A stretch of DNA of 64,000 nucleotides from Jaltomata sinuosa (Eukaryota > Streptophyta > Magnoliopsida > Solanales > Solanaceae). Position numbers and translations under genes: made by a program. Shown piece by piece: positions 10,565 to 23,033 of the stretch; position 1 is the first letter of the stretch; each line of letters opens with the position of its first letter. The notes beneath the pieces were generated by a model, which was not told where the DNA came from, made no database searches, and was given only the letters and a program-made list of their open reading frames with translations. The stretch spans positions 62,001-126,000 of the forward strand of contig QJPP01001435.1 in assembly GCA_003996215.1 (NCBI GenBank). Direction: 5' to 3'.

Positions 10565-13242
10565 TATCACGACCCAATATTAGGCCATGATGATGTGTTC
10601 TATAACCCCACAGTAGGCAAGCCAAAACCCAAATGAAAACTGAAAGTAAAGACTGAAATAAATAATGCAGAGGAAGAATAAGAAGATGAACATGCTACAA
10701 GCATAGATATTTACATAGGGGTATAAAATATACAATATGGGCTTGAAGGAAATAAGAAAAGACAAATATATACATAAGGAACTAACCCTAGACTTGTTGT
10801 CACTGGTACAAGAGCCTCTAAAGTACGGAAATAAGGCTATACAAAGATATAATGTCTATCAAAATGCAAAAGCAAATACAGTAAGTCAAGAAAGAAAAGC
10901 AGTAATCCAATTGCTGAGAGCTCACCAAGATCCGAACAACAACAGTCCACGATTGAGCAGAGGATCAACGAGGGTGACTCATACTAGGCGTTACATCAAA
11001 ACAATATGCAGAAGTGTAGTATGAGAACCAAAACACGGGGTACTCAGTAGGCATCATAGGCCGACCGAGCTCAAAAAATAGGATATAATATAAGAGATAT
11101 GAAAGTAAACTAGCAATCGAGAACAACCTAGAATTCTAGTCATATCCAAGATAAAAAGAAAATATAGCAATAGTACTACACACTATGAATATACACAAAT
11201 ATAGGTAAATGAATGGTGCAACATATCATAAAATGATGCAATGCAACATGTGGCTAATGTAATGAAAAGTTAAACCTGGAGTCTTCTTACGGGCCACCAG
11301 AATGATACCTTGAGTACTTCAGCAGATACAGAATAGTAAAACCCCTGGAGTAGTCTAAAAGGGTCCACCCAAAATGTAACATTGAGCATTTTAAATATAT
11401 AAGAAAATGGAGAATGTGTCTGGGATCGTCCCTTGCACCGAGTATAAAAGTGGTACAATTTCTCTTTTCAAGAAAAAATTCCGTACAGTTCCTCCCAAGT
11501 TTAGAAATCTATAGTAAATAGTACAAATCCTTTTTTCAAAGTTAAAAACCAAAGTAAATATGGTACGATCCTCTCTTTTAACTTGAAAACCTCTATTTAT
11601 ACTCTAGACTATACCACACTCTATGTGAATGTATGTATGAATGCATGTGTGCCAGCTCAAGTACAAATCCAAGTATATAATTACATGCCAATAGGGTAAA
11701 TCACCCTTCATAGAAGAAATCACACTAATCTGGAGTCCCAATCACGGCCTTGGGCCTACAATCTCATAACAGAAGGACTATATGCGGGAAGTAAAGAGAT
11801 CAAAGCATAAATTATCGATAATAGCCTAATCTACCATGAAATCCTCCCCTAAGCATATACTAAGGAACTCTAATCGAGTCATAATAATATTACACGCAAC
11901 CTAAACTAAGGTTTAAGAAGAATTACTATTCTAAGGTCCCAAATGGCCAAATATTTTTAAAAAAACATCATAGCCTAATTATACCTAGAAAATTACTCTA
12001 ACATTCATGAAACTTATAAAATACACTATCTGACTGAGCTAAGTCTAAAGGAGGGAAATTGTAACCTACCTCAAAGCCAAACGACAAGCTCGAACCTTAG
12101 TTGGGAGCTTTCCCCTTCTGTAGTGCCTCAGATTGTTGCCATGCTATCACAAGCACAATCTACACATCAATACAAGATTGACGACACCCATATTGATATT
12201 TCAAAATTTCAGTTAGAAATCAAGTAAAAAATTGATCCTCGGGGCTCGTCAACAAAAACATATTTAAAATTCACAATTATGTTCCTTATAGGTTCATAAA
12301 TCCATGCCCAAAAGTTTTACATTAAGGGGAAACAATTCAGGACTCAAAACAGCCCTGAGAGCTCACTTTGATCAATAGAGGTTTTTGAAGAATTAAGCCA
12401 TAAATTCTATGATATTTAGGAGACAATACACTTAAAAAGATTAAGAAAACACTAGGAACATATTAGGGACTTACCAAGGACAAATGCAGGTGAAGACTCC
12501 ACCAAGAATCAAGCTTCTAATTCAAGAGGATTAATATTTTGTGAAAAACTAAGCTGAAAAATAAAGGAGAGAGTTTAGATACTGCCAGGGGCCCTTCATC
12601 ACAAATGTGGGGACCCCATGACGATCGTGATGGTCTCTTCGCGAATGTGAAAAAGGACCTAGACCGAGTCCCAACAAACCCTTTCATTGCAAACATAGAT
12701 GGCCCTCACGAATGCAATAGTCAAAATCATAGACCTTCACAATTACGAAGGCCTCCTCACTAACGTGAATATGGAACTATAGTTGCACCAACAACTTGAA
12801 AAACAAGCATAAAACCAAATCCAAAATGAATCTGAAAGACCCTCAAGATTCATTCAAAATCCTGTGAACCAAAACAAATATGCTACCCAACAGGAAATGA
12901 CATTTTGGACTTGATGGAATCATCAAATTGACCAACGGAGGTCATTTTGTTGAACCGTTGACCACAATAAACACTTTCTTGAATTTTTATAAAACTCACC
13001 GGAGTACCCAAAATGAGTCTAAAAGCCTCAAGACCCAAATTAAAGGTCCCACTAGCCCAAAATCTATGTTCTAAAGCTAACAAAATATATGGAATTCACA
13101 TCTGAGCTTGATTACTCAGAACATTGACCAAAGTCAAACATTCTAACTTTAAGAGTTCCAAAATAGGGTAGCTCCTCTAAATCCCGACTGAATACCTCGA
13201 GATATGTGCCACCCATTCTAACAAGTCACATAAGCAGTGTAA
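10565..13242 (-). repeat. LTR C: 5' LTR of the Tekay-like element
   Basis: The left end (TATCACGACCC) is the 3' terminus of the LTR in element sense and adjoins the PBS. The inner part shares landmarks with LTR A (the AAGTGTAGTATGAG block near 11010 and the GGCCGACCGAG block near 11060). A degenerate palindromic cassette lies near 12590-12790. The right end is unclear: the expected GTCATTACA terminus is not seen, and LTR D starts at 13243, so LTR C may have been interrupted there. Confidence 0.7.
12590..12790 (-). repeat. Degenerate palindromic cassette of LTR C
   Basis: Scattered imperfect copies of TTCGCGAATGTGAA, ACGATCGTGA and TCACGAATGC occur in about 200 bp, at the same relative place as the cassettes of the related LTR families but more decayed. 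Confidence 0.55.
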
Positions 13243-13488
13243 TGTCAGGACCCGACTTCTCAGATTGTGATGGAACCAACTACACCCCACCAGTAGGTAC
13301 GCTGAAACCTTTAGCCCAAAACAACGTGTAGCAAGCTAATATGGGACAATATATAAAAGTTGAACAAGCGGATACACAATAGAGATAATAAAAGCAAAAA
13401 ATAGAATAAAGCGGAAAAGAAGAAGTAAGTCCTATAGAAAACCCCAAAAAACTGGTATAAGTTGGTAAAATAGCCACTACAGTATAAG
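13243..13488 (-). repeat. LTR D, left segment (split by insertion)
   Basis: It begins TGTCAGGACCCG, the reverse of the LTR 3' terminus in this superfamily. No primer-binding site lies to its left, so this is a solo or 3' LTR. It ends with the duplicated ATAAG at the insertion point of element E1 and resumes at 20221. Confidence 0.7.
13484..13488. repeat. Target site duplication (left) of element E1: ATAAG
   Basis: ATAAG immediately precedes the E1 LTR terminus TGTCACATC and is repeated exactly at 20216-20220. Five bp is the standard Ty3/gypsy duplication. Confidence 0.9.
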
Positions 13489-15585
13489 TGTCACATCTCG
13501 AGTCTACCCCCTAGACGCAACACAGTGCTTAGTGTCACAAGTGACCCCAAGATAACCAATGATCTCACATGACTAAGCATATCTGGATAAACTGTTAACT
13601 GTGTGGAAGCTAAACTGATTTAAACAAACAAGTTTGGGAAAATAATCCAATATTTATCTGAATATAAGAGAATATAATAAGTTTGAATAGACACTGACTA
13701 TAAAAGTTGAATCTAGTTCTGTGTCTGAAAACCTCTAACTGAAGTGAGTTGCTGGGAGAAGCCCCCAGCTAACTCTAAAAGTCTAAAAACTAAAATATAA
13801 GATTGAAATAGGTAAGCATAACTATCGTCCTTGAACTATGAGGAATCACAAATGAGTTGCTGAGAATGACTAGAGAATTGCACTACACACGGTCTGAATA
13901 CTGAGAGCCTGAAACTACATCATGATAACATATAGCACAAACGTGTGTGTCAGTACTTCGAATATACTGAGCATGCAAAATATATGCAAAACTGTAAATA
14001 TGAACACTGAACATAAAAATATACTGAACATAAAATTTAAAGGTAATCTGATGCAATGACCAAGTATTTAACATGAACTGTAACATGTTGAACTAAATAA
14101 CTGAAGAACTAAATACAAGGTCAATGCAATGCTAAGTCTAACTGTTGGAGCTACTGTTAACTGACATACCCCAAGCTGAGCTAACTATGGGGCCAACCTG
14201 TAACCCTGGCTGAGAGGGTGTTCATACCTTGCCAAGGGTAAAAAAGAATCTGACATAAATCAACAAAACAGATGTCCATAAGGGACAAGGATGTCAAGCC
14301 TAATATTATGGGTGACCCCTTTAGAACCTACGGTAGCGCCATAGTTTTGGGACTTATACTAAAGGTCCCAGCCTAAACTGATGGGTGAGCCTTCATCCCT
14401 TAGTCCACTCGGTGCTAAGTATACTCCGAACTGGATGTACAAGTATTGAACACAACTATTATAGATGTTGGATAGCTCAAATACTGATAAACTGAGAATG
14501 CACAATAAGACTAAAAACTGCTATAGCATTCAAATCGTGAAGCATGACTTACTGAATTATCTGACTAGTAAGTAGGAATTTTATGTATTGAAATTAACAC
14601 ATTCTAAGGTTACTGAATTCTAAGCATATGGATATTCTAGATTCCCAAGAAAACATGTTATCAATTTCGTATAAATAATAGAACATGAATTGAAATGATT
14701 GCATAAAGTTTAGGAACCCTAGGTCTGAAGAAACCAACTGAAAAGCTGAGAACTTAAATAAATCTAAGGACTCAATGGGTGAAAGGGACCCATTGATAAA
14801 ATCCCACATACCTGGAAGAGAATTCTACGGAGAAACCCTTAGATTTTGGGGCTGAACTTGTGCGAAACTTCTGCTTGTTCTTGAGAGGGAGAAGCATTCC
14901 TTTTTCTCCTAACTCTGTTAAGTATCGATTTTAATCTAAGGGAATGAGGGGGTTTTGGACCTTTTAAGCTTAAGACCACATTTAGGATAGTCAAAATGTC
15001 GTAGCTTAGGCTTTAAAAGAGATAGGAAAAGACTAAAATACCCCTAAAAATTGAAAAGGAAAGTGTTGAAAAATTTGTGACAGGGGTTCCACGGGAGAGT
15101 TCCAATGGTCCGTGGATGCTTCCATGACAAGTAGAACCCTGTCGGGGTTCCTGGTTCCTTTTCTTTAAGTTGCGGGTATGAGATCTATGGACGAGGTTCA
15201 CAACTCATGGAACCATCCACGGTTCATGGAACCTGTCCACGATTCCTAAAGTATTGATAACCCTTAGGTCTTAGTTTCATAAGACCATTCCATGTCTTGT
15301 GGATCATTCCACGGTTCGTGGAAGCTGGTCATAGTTTCTGGGGATTTTATGGGTGTCAGGTCTGAGTTTCACGAGTGGAGTCCACAACTCATGGACTGTT
15401 CCACAATCTGTGGTTCCACCTCGTGGACTTGACCCCATTTTGACCAGTTTCTTTTCTGAGTCCCACGAGCCCACTCCATGACTCGTGGAGTGTTCCATGG
15501 CTTATGCATCTGACGGGTACTTAGTTAGATTTGTTTTCTGATCTTTCTAAGATGGTTCTAGGCATAGAATTTCTAGGGTGTTACA
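13489..15585 (-). repeat. E1 3' LTR (complete)
   Basis: 2097 bp, ending TGTTACA at 15585 next to a polypurine tract. From 13765 on it aligns along its length with the truncated 5' LTR at 18391-20215. A palindromic cassette of CCACGACTCGTGG type occupies about 15070-15500. Confidence 0.88.
15070..15500 (-). repeat. Palindromic GTGGA/TCCAC cassette of the E LTR (E1 3' copy)
   Basis: Many copies of CACGAGTCGTGG-like half palindromes and of GGTTCGTGGAA/TTCCACGG occur, spaced about 20-60 bp. The cassette lies close to the LTR start in element sense. Confidence 0.7.
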
Positions 15586-15604
15586 ATATCTCCACCTTGG
15601 GATC
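15586..15604 (-). other. Polypurine tract of E1
   Basis: The minus strand reads GATCCCAAGGTGGAGATAT immediately upstream of the 3' LTR. The same motif (with GGGGG) precedes the E LTR at 25790. Confidence 0.75.
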
Positions 15605-15839
15605 ATTCAACCTTGAATGAAGATTAAACAAGATGAATTTGGAGGGAAGGGCTGCAATCCCTACCAACCGAGTTCTAGAAATTGATATCTAATTGGATTG
15701 GGTTCTAAGGACATTAAATTATGCTGAAAATGTTGGATTTGCTACAAAAACAGGATACTGAGACTGAAATGCATGAGCTTACACCGGGAAACTGGAGAGG
15801 GACTATTACCTCAAGCTGAAACTGGATCAAAAGAAAAGA

Positions 15840-16990
15840 GGTGAGGGTACTTGGCCATCATACCTGCTTCTGCTTCCCAAGTAGGTCCCTCAACGGACTA
15901 ATTCCTCTAAAGCACTTTCACTGAGGCAACCTCCTTATTTCTCAACCTATGAACTTGATGGCCAAGGATCTCAATTGGAACCTCCTCATAGGTGAGGCTA
16001 TCCTTCACAACCACACTCTATAATGGCACAATCAACGTCGGATCACCACCACACTTTTTCAACAAGGAGATATGGAAGACCGAATGAACTGCCGCTAGTT
16101 TCGTTGGCAACTATAACTCATAAGCCACATTACCAACCCTCTTCAGGATTCTGTAAAACCCTACATATCTTGAACTGAGCTTCCCTTTCTTTCCAAATCT
16201 CATCACACCCTTCATGGGTGATACGTCCAGGGAAACCCAATCATCAACCTCAAACTCCAAATCCCTTCTTCTCACATTTGTGTAGGACTTCTGATGACTC
16301 TGCACTATTTTTAGCCGTTCCATAATAAGTTAAACCTTTTCCATAGCTTCATTAACCGAATCCGGTCAAATCAAGTATGCTTTACCTACTTCAAACCAAC
16401 CAACCGATGATCTACACCTACTCCCACAAAGTTCCTCATACAGGGCTATCTGAATACTAGAATGGAAATTGTTATTGTATGCAAACTCTTTAAGAGGTAA
16501 GTGATCATCCTAACTACCCTTTAAATTGATCATGCAAGCTCTCAACATGTCCTCTAAGGTCTAAATGGTACACTCTACCTAACCATCTGTCTGCCGATGG
16601 AATGTTGTGCTGAGGTTTACCTGAGTACCAAGACCTTTCTGAAATGATCTCCACAAATGAGATGTAAACAAAGTACCACTATCTGAGATGATAGACAATG
16701 GAACCCCATGTAACCTGACTCTCTTGCTGATGTAGAGTCTGGAAAAATCCTCTATTAAATCTGTAGTCTTAATCGCTAAGAAGTGGGCTGATTTAGTCAC
16801 CCTGTCCACAATCACCCAAAAAGAGCCATGATGTTTGAGATTGCGAGGCAAACTTGTAATTAAATCCATGTTGATTACTTCCTACATCCAAGTAGGAATG
16901 TTAATATCTTGCGTTACATCTCCTGGTCTCTAATGTTCTACTTTCACCTACTGACAGTTGGGACACGGGCCAAAAAATCTACAATGTCCC
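15840..16990 (-). pseudogene. Integrase C-terminus with chromodomain and catalytic core, E1
   Basis: Minus strand, from high to low coordinate: the end of the H2C2 zinc finger (CPNC followed by a stop, about 16945-16990), the catalytic core (16579-16869) with the first aspartate in VIVDRVTKSAHF, the second in SDSG and the HRQTDG block before a TAG, then the C-terminal domain (16111-16323, FGKKGKLSSRYVG) and a chromodomain (about 15840-16010, motif YEEVPIEILGHQV). Integrase inserts cDNA; the chromodomain of this clade is thought to steer insertion to heterochromatin. Stops, mostly explainable as CAG-to-TAG, disable it. Confidence 0.88.
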
Positions 16991-17189
16991 TTTTCATGTC
17001 ATTCCACCTATAGACTTACAGTAGATCATGGTACATCTTAGTGGCATCGGAATGAATGGAATATCTTAACCTATGGGCCTCTATCAAGATATGCTGCCTC
17101 AACTCATCCATATTAGGAACAAATAAATGACCCAGGTAGTGAAGCACCCCATCTCCCTCTTAGAAGAAAACCTCTACCCTTTGCTGATG

Positions 17190-18390
17190 AACCTCACCCT
17201 TTAACTAAAGTAAGATGGGATCACCATTTTGTTTCTCTTTCACCTCGACTACTAACGAAGATTTTGACCCATTCTGGACTATCACACCACCATTTGCCAT
17301 AACTTTAAGGCAAACTCCCAAGTGAGTGAGCCTATGAACATCCTTGGTTAATTCATTCTTCTCTTCCTCAACATGAGACACACTACCCATGGACAGTCGT
17401 CTGAGTGCATCAGCCACTATATTGGCCTTACCTGGATGGTAGAGCACATCCATATCATAGTTTTTGAGGAACTCGAGCCACCTCCTCTGACAAAGATTCA
17501 AATCTTTCTGGGTGAACATATATTAGAGGCTCTTATGATTTGTGAACACATCTACATGGACACCATACAAGTAGTGTCTCAAAATATTTAGGGAAAAAAT
17601 AATTACTGCAAGCTCAAGGTCATGAATCGAGTAGTTCTCCTCATGAATCTTAAGCTGTCTGGAGGCATAAGCTATGACCTTACATGCTGCATCAAAACAC
17701 AACCCAAGTCTGCATTCATCACAATATACCACAAAATAATCTAAACCATCTGGAAGAGTCAAAATAGGAGCTATAGTCAACCTAGTCTTCATCTATAGGA
17801 AGTTTTTCTCAGATTCATCTGATTATTGGAACTTAACCTTCTTCTAATTCAATCTGGTCAATGGGGTAGCTATGGACGAAATCTCTCAACAAACCTCCTG
17901 TAATAACTAGCCAAATCCAAAAAGCTCTTGATGTCTATCAGAAAAGTGGGTCTAGGCCAGTTCCTAATTAACTCTATCTTCTGCGAATCATTTCGGATTC
18001 CTTCACTAGACACCACATTACAAAGGAAAGTAACTAACCTTAGAAGAATTGACACTTACTGAACTTAGCAAATAACTGGCGATCCTTGAGAGTTTGCAGA
18101 ACAACCCTCAAATGATTCGCATGCGCTTCCTCACTTTGAGAATATCCAAGTATATCATCAATAAAGTCGATGACAAACATGTCCAAATACTACTTCAACA
18201 ACCTGTTCATTAAATCCATAAAAGCTACAGGAGCATTTTTCAATCCAAAAGACATAACTACAAATTCGTAGTGACCATACCGAGTTCTGAAGGCTATCTT
18301 TGGAATGTCACAATCTTTGACCCTGAGCTGATGATAGAGGCATATGAGGCCTATCTTAGAAAAACAACCGGCACCCTAAAGTTTGTCAAA
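17190..18390 (-). pseudogene. Reverse transcriptase (C-terminal half) and RNase H, E1
   Basis: The RT catalytic motif FIDD is intact (18154-18165, minus) and is preceded by the FRTRYGHYEF block, but the N-terminal fingers are missing because the deletion joins RT to the LTR at about 18390. The RNase H part (17205-17792) keeps the first aspartate (VVYCDE) and the ELAV glutamate, but reads FTNHKSL where FTDHKSL is expected, so a catalytic aspartate is lost. A TAA separates the two RNase H blocks near 17522. Confidence 0.85.
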
Positions 18391-20215
18391 CCCTAGCTAA
18401 CTCTAAAAGTCTAAAAACTAAAATATAAGACTGAAATAAGTTAGCATAACTATCATCCTCGAACTATGAGGACTCACTAATGAGCTTCTGAGTAGGACTG
18501 GAGAATCGCACTACATGCGGTCTGGATACTGAGAGCCTGAACCTAGATCATGATAAGATGAAGCACAAAAGTATGCATCAGTACTTCGAATGTATAGAGC
18601 ATGCAAAATATATGCAAAACTATAAACATGAATACAAAACATGAAAGATATACTGAACATGAAATTTAAAGGTAATTTGATACAATGACAAAGTATTGAA
18701 CATGAATTGTAAGATGCTGAACAGAATAACTGAAAAACTGAATACAAGGTCAATGTAATGCTGAGTGTGACTGTGGGAGCTACTGTTAACTGACATAACC
18801 CAAGCTGAGCTAACTATGGGGCCAACCTGTAACCCTGGATAGGAGGGTGTTCATACCTTGCCAAGGGTACAAATGAATCTGACATGGATCCACTAAACTG
18901 ATGTCCACAATGGATAAGGGTTTCAAGCCTAATCTGACGAGTAACCTCTTTAAAACCTACGGTGGCGCCATAGTTCTGGGACTTAGGGACTTATACTAAA
19001 GGTCTCAGCCTAAGTTGATGGGTGAGCCTTCATCCCTTAGTCCACTTGGTGCTAAGTCTACTCCCAACTGAATGTACAAGCATTAAACACAACTGTTATA
19101 GATGTTGGAGAGCTCAAATACTGATAAAACTGAGAATGCACAATAATACTGAAAACTTCTATGGCATTCAAATCCTGAAGCATGACTGACTGAATTATCT
19201 GACTAGCAAGTAGGAATTTTAAGTATTGAAATTAACACATGTTAGGGTAACTAAATTTTGAACACATGGCTATCCTAGATTCCCAAGAAAACATGTACTG
19301 AATTTCATACAAATTATAGAACCTGAATTGCAATGATTGCATAAAGTTTAGGAACCCTGAGTCTGAGGAAACTAACTGAAAAGCTGAGAACTTGGCTAAA
19401 TCTAGGGACTCAATGGGTGAAAGTGACCCATTGATGAAATGCAACATACCTGGAAGATAATTCTACGGAGAAACCCTTGAATTTCGGGGCTGAACTTGTG
19501 AGAACCTTCTGCATGTTCTTGAGAGGGAGAAGCATTCCTTTTTCTCATAACCTTGCTAAGTATCGACTTTAATTTGTGGGAATGAGGGGTTTTACGCAGT
19601 TTTAGGCTTAAGACCACATTTAGGATAGTAAAAACATCATAGCTTAGGCTTTAAAATAGATAGGAAAAGACTAAAGTACCCCTAAGAATTTAAAAGGAAA
19701 CTGCTGAAAAAATTATTACTCGAGTTCTACGGTCCGTGGATGCTTCCACGACTTGTAGAACCTTGTCGTGGTTCCTGGGTCCTTTTTGTTAAGCTGCGGG
19801 TCTGAGATCTACGGATGAGATTCACAACTCATGTAACCATCCATGGTTTATGGAACCTGACTATGATTCCTGAGGGATTAATCACCCTCAGGTCTGAGTT
19901 TCACGAGACCATTCCATGGCTCGTGGATCATTCCACGATGCGTGAAAGTTAGTCGTGGTTTCTAGGGATTTACTGGGTCTCAGGTCTGAGTTTCACGAGT
20001 AGAGTCCATGGATCGTGTACTATTCCACGGTTCCACCTCATGGACTTGACCGTAATATGACCAGTCTCTGTTCTGAATCCCATAAGCCCAGTCCACAACT
20101 CGTGGACTGTTCCACGACTCGTGGATATGGCTCGTGGATCTGACTGGTACTTAGTCAGATTTATTTTCTGATCTTTCTGAGTTGGTTCTAAGCTTAGAAT
20201 TTCTGGGGTGTTACA
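18391..20215 (-). repeat. E1 5' LTR, truncated
   Basis: It starts abruptly in the AGCTAACTC block that lies 276 bp inside the other E1 LTR and ends TGTTACA at 20215. The retained length (1825 bp) matches the corresponding 1821 bp of the 3' LTR. Its palindromic cassette is at about 19710-20160. Confidence 0.85.
19710..20160 (-). repeat. Palindromic GTGGA/TCCAC cassette of the E LTR (E1 5' copy)
   Basis: Same motif family as at 15070-15500, including CCACGACTCGTGG-type units. Units differ in number and in point changes between the two LTRs. Confidence 0.7.
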
Positions 20216-20220
20216 ATAAG
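20216..20220. repeat. Target site duplication (right) of element E1: ATAAG
   Basis: Exact repeat of 13484-13488, directly after the TGTTACA terminus. Confidence 0.9.
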
Positions 20221-21213
20221 GAGTACTAGATAGGTACAAGTATACATAATAGTCTCCGGATATACAAAAAGGGGACTAATCTCAAAGTAGAAGGAGACAA
20301 GTCAGCTTCGAACCTTAGAAGCTCACCCTAGATCTCCGAATCAGCAACTCCGAACCAGGACAGCATCAGCGACAATAACTCATGCTAGGGTCTGCATCAG
20401 GGAAAGCGATGCAGATGTGTAGCATGAGTACCAAAACATGCGGTACCCAGTAGGTATCATAGGCCGACTGAGCTCAATAAGATAAAAGCATAGAAACTAC
20501 GAATAAACTAAAAGGAAAAGTAGAAGGTGTTAATATAAGGACACATGTCATGGCTAGAAAATAATTATAAGGCAGAATATAATGAGCTGAACGAAGCGTA
20601 AAACATGAAAAGTAAAGTAAGATGAAGTAAAGCAAAGTAGAACAGTCTAGCTACAACCTAAACGAGCCCCCATAAGCCCAAAAGGTACACAAAATTAGAA
20701 AATAAATTGGACCCCCATAAGCCCAGAAGGTACAACCAGTAAACAATGGATGCAACCAGACCCCTCATAAGACTAGAGGATGCAAATAGCAGACAATAGT
20801 GACTAACAATTAACCTAATAGGTAATGCAAGTGGGATCGTCGCATGCAAAAAACTATGCTACCCTACCTGAAATGACATTTCGAAGTCAATAGAATCGAC
20901 AAAATTCTCAATAGAGAATGATTTAATAAAAAGTGGGCCCCATGCCTAAAACCCAACTTTTTACCAAAAGGAACGCAATAGCCCAAAATGAGTCTAGAAG
21001 CCTCAGGACCCAAACCAAAGGTCCTTCTAGCCCAAAGTCAACGCTCAAGAGCTAACAACATTGATGAAATTCCCATCCGAGCCCATATGATATGCCATGT
21101 GATTTATGCCAAGTGCAAATAATATTGAATACTCCTCCTTCAGTTGTAGCTTGCAAAGGCAGGACCCATGGGGGACTCGCAAAATCTGTATACTAATTTT
21201 GAATTGTATTTCA

Positions 21214-21366
21214 ATAAAATCACTCAGAACACTTTTTCTTAAGCATGCAAGTTTAAAATACCAGTAAAACCACCTAGAATACTTTTCCTTGGGCATGCAA
21301 GTTTAAACTACCAAGTAAAACCACCCGAAATACTTTTCCTCGGGCATGCAAGTTTAAAATACCAAG
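21214..21366 (-). repeat. Tandem repeat, about 50 bp x 3, in LTR D
   Basis: Three units centred on GGGCATGCAAGTTTAAA (GCATGC at 21243, 21293 and 21344) give a 50-51 bp period. Confidence 0.8.
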
Positions 21367-22679
21367 TTTTTCATAAGAAAGCCAAAGTACCAAAATTGTT
21401 TTTAAAAATCCATTTCTAAAACCAAAAACAATGTTTTAAACTAAGTCTTTCATATGCCATGAAGAAAATAACCATAATACAAGAACATAGAAGAATAATC
21501 AAGTCTAGTTAATTCACACTAAAGCAAATAAGTCCACAAGTCAAAGGGGAAGGTCAACATTCTAAAAATAGTACCTGAAAGTACCAATCTCTTAACAACC
21601 TCCGACAAGAACTTACTCTAAGGCAACAACTATCCCCAAATCTAACTAACACAGATAATTCATACTAAAGTAGCTAAAAGAAGAAACGAACCAAAAGGAG
21701 TTAAGGAATAAGTAAACTGACTTGGGGTCCAGTAATTCCAATACATATAGCCTTGGGCCCATAAATACATACTTACAATTAAACAATACGAAGATAGAAT
21801 AATTAAGCAAAAGCGATAAACAAGCTTTTAACCTATCTCGAGAACTATTAGAAACTCCATATGACAAATATCTAAATTAACCACCCTAACACAGCAAAGT
21901 CAACTAACTAAGCTAAGTCAAGCAAAGATATATATATAGGTGCAACTAAAGGCACTACACCATCTACGCTAAGACCTACAAATACAAGCAAGGGTAATAC
22001 CAAGGATCCCAATCCCCGATTCTAAGCTAAAGCCCTAAATCGACTACAAGAATTGAAATCCCTTAAGAAATCACTATTCAATCAATAAATTCCCACTAAC
22101 AATTAGTTTAAACCATACAATCATCTTATACGAGCTTATTCTAGAAGTAAGTAAGCCGTAGCCTACCTAAAACTCGATCACACGCGCTTGCACCCACTAG
22201 ACTGGAGCTTTTCCTTGCCAGGAAGCCTCTGACTGCTGCCACGCTATCATAATGATAATCTACTCGTTAAAATACGAACAATGATATCCATATTGCAAAT
22301 TAATAATTTGAGTAAAAAATCAGGTGAAAAATCACTCGGGGGGCCCGCATATGAATTTTGAAAACTAAACTGGGGAAAATATCTCTCGTGGGACAAAGAT
22401 TACATGCTCAATTTATTGAGCAAAAACTTACTCAAAATTGAGCACAAAATAGCCCTTAAACCCATGAAACAAAATAAGAATCAACCAATGAATTTAACAG
22501 AATTAAGGGTCAAAAAGGTACAATTAATGATGGGTAATCGACCATGGTTCAGAGCTAATCACCCCAAACAGACTTAATTGATCCCACACTAAAATTGATT
22601 CATAGAGCTCTATAGAAATAGAGGAAAATGGTTTGGAGTGTTTGAAAAACAAAAGAGAGAATAATATATACTGCCAGGT

Positions 22680-22970
22680 GCTAGCCTTCGCACACGCGGC
22701 CAGGTCACCGCGCACGCGGCCAAGGCCACGTGCACATAAAGGGCAAGCAGAGATGAGGCCCAGCCCCTCCTGTATGCATGCGGGCTAGACACCGCGCATG
22801 AAAAGGGCAACCAGAGGCGAGGCACAATGCCCCTCTTGTGCGCACGAGTGCTGGCCACCGCGCATGCGGCCTTGCACACATAGCTAAGCCATCGTGCACG
22901 TGAAGGGAAATGAGTCGAGGCCCACCTCCTCTTCTTCGTGCATGCAGCCAGCCCTCCATGTAGGCAAATG
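22680..22970 (-). repeat. GC-rich cassette of LTR D
   Basis: Repeated GCGCAYGCGGCC and GTGCACGTGAAGGG-type blocks in imperfect tandem lie next to a TATATA (22665-22670). They are far richer in GC than the flanks. Arg/Ala-rich short frames here are by-products of the repeat. Confidence 0.7.
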
Positions 22971-23033
22971 GTTGGGTCCTATTTTAACAACAACCAACAA
23001 AACCAATTTGCAACTTCAAAAAGTCACCAGATA

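Larger units (their letters stand above)
6286..13242 (-). mobile_element. Tekay/Del-like Ty3/gypsy element, truncated in integrase, with 5' LTR ('LTR C')
   Basis: On the minus strand the order is 5' LTR (13242-10565), primer-binding site, gag, protease, RT, RNase H and integrase, which stops at about 6285 where pararetroviral sequence begins. The 3' LTR is missing. All coding parts contain several stops and frameshifts. The gene order and sequence type are those of chromoviruses. Confidence 0.85.
13489..20215 (-). mobile_element. E1: nested Tekay-type chromovirus with internal deletion
   Basis: This is a complete insertion with TG...CA-type ends and perfect 5-bp target duplications, lying inside LTR D. 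In plus coordinates it holds the 3' LTR (13489-15585), PPT, chromodomain, integrase, RNase H, the C-terminal half of RT, and then a truncated 5' LTR (about 18391-20215). The PBS, gag, protease, the RT N-terminus and the last 276 bp or so of the 5' LTR are deleted as one block. The deletion point is the RT-LTR junction near 18390. Confidence 0.9.
20221..23033 (-). repeat. LTR D, right segment
   Basis: This continues the LTR interrupted at 13488. It carries superfamily landmarks (GATGTGTAGCATGAG near 20410; GGCCGACTGAGCTC near 20462), short tandem repeats, a TATATA at 22665-22670 (minus) and a GC-rich cassette at 22680-22970. It is cut at 23034 by an inverted E LTR before its own start is reached. 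Together the two segments give at least 3.06 kb of LTR. Confidence 0.7.

Noticed and set aside
22524..22959. Arg/Ala/His-rich frames on the minus strand
   Set aside because: Shadows of the GC-rich palindromic cassette of LTR D.
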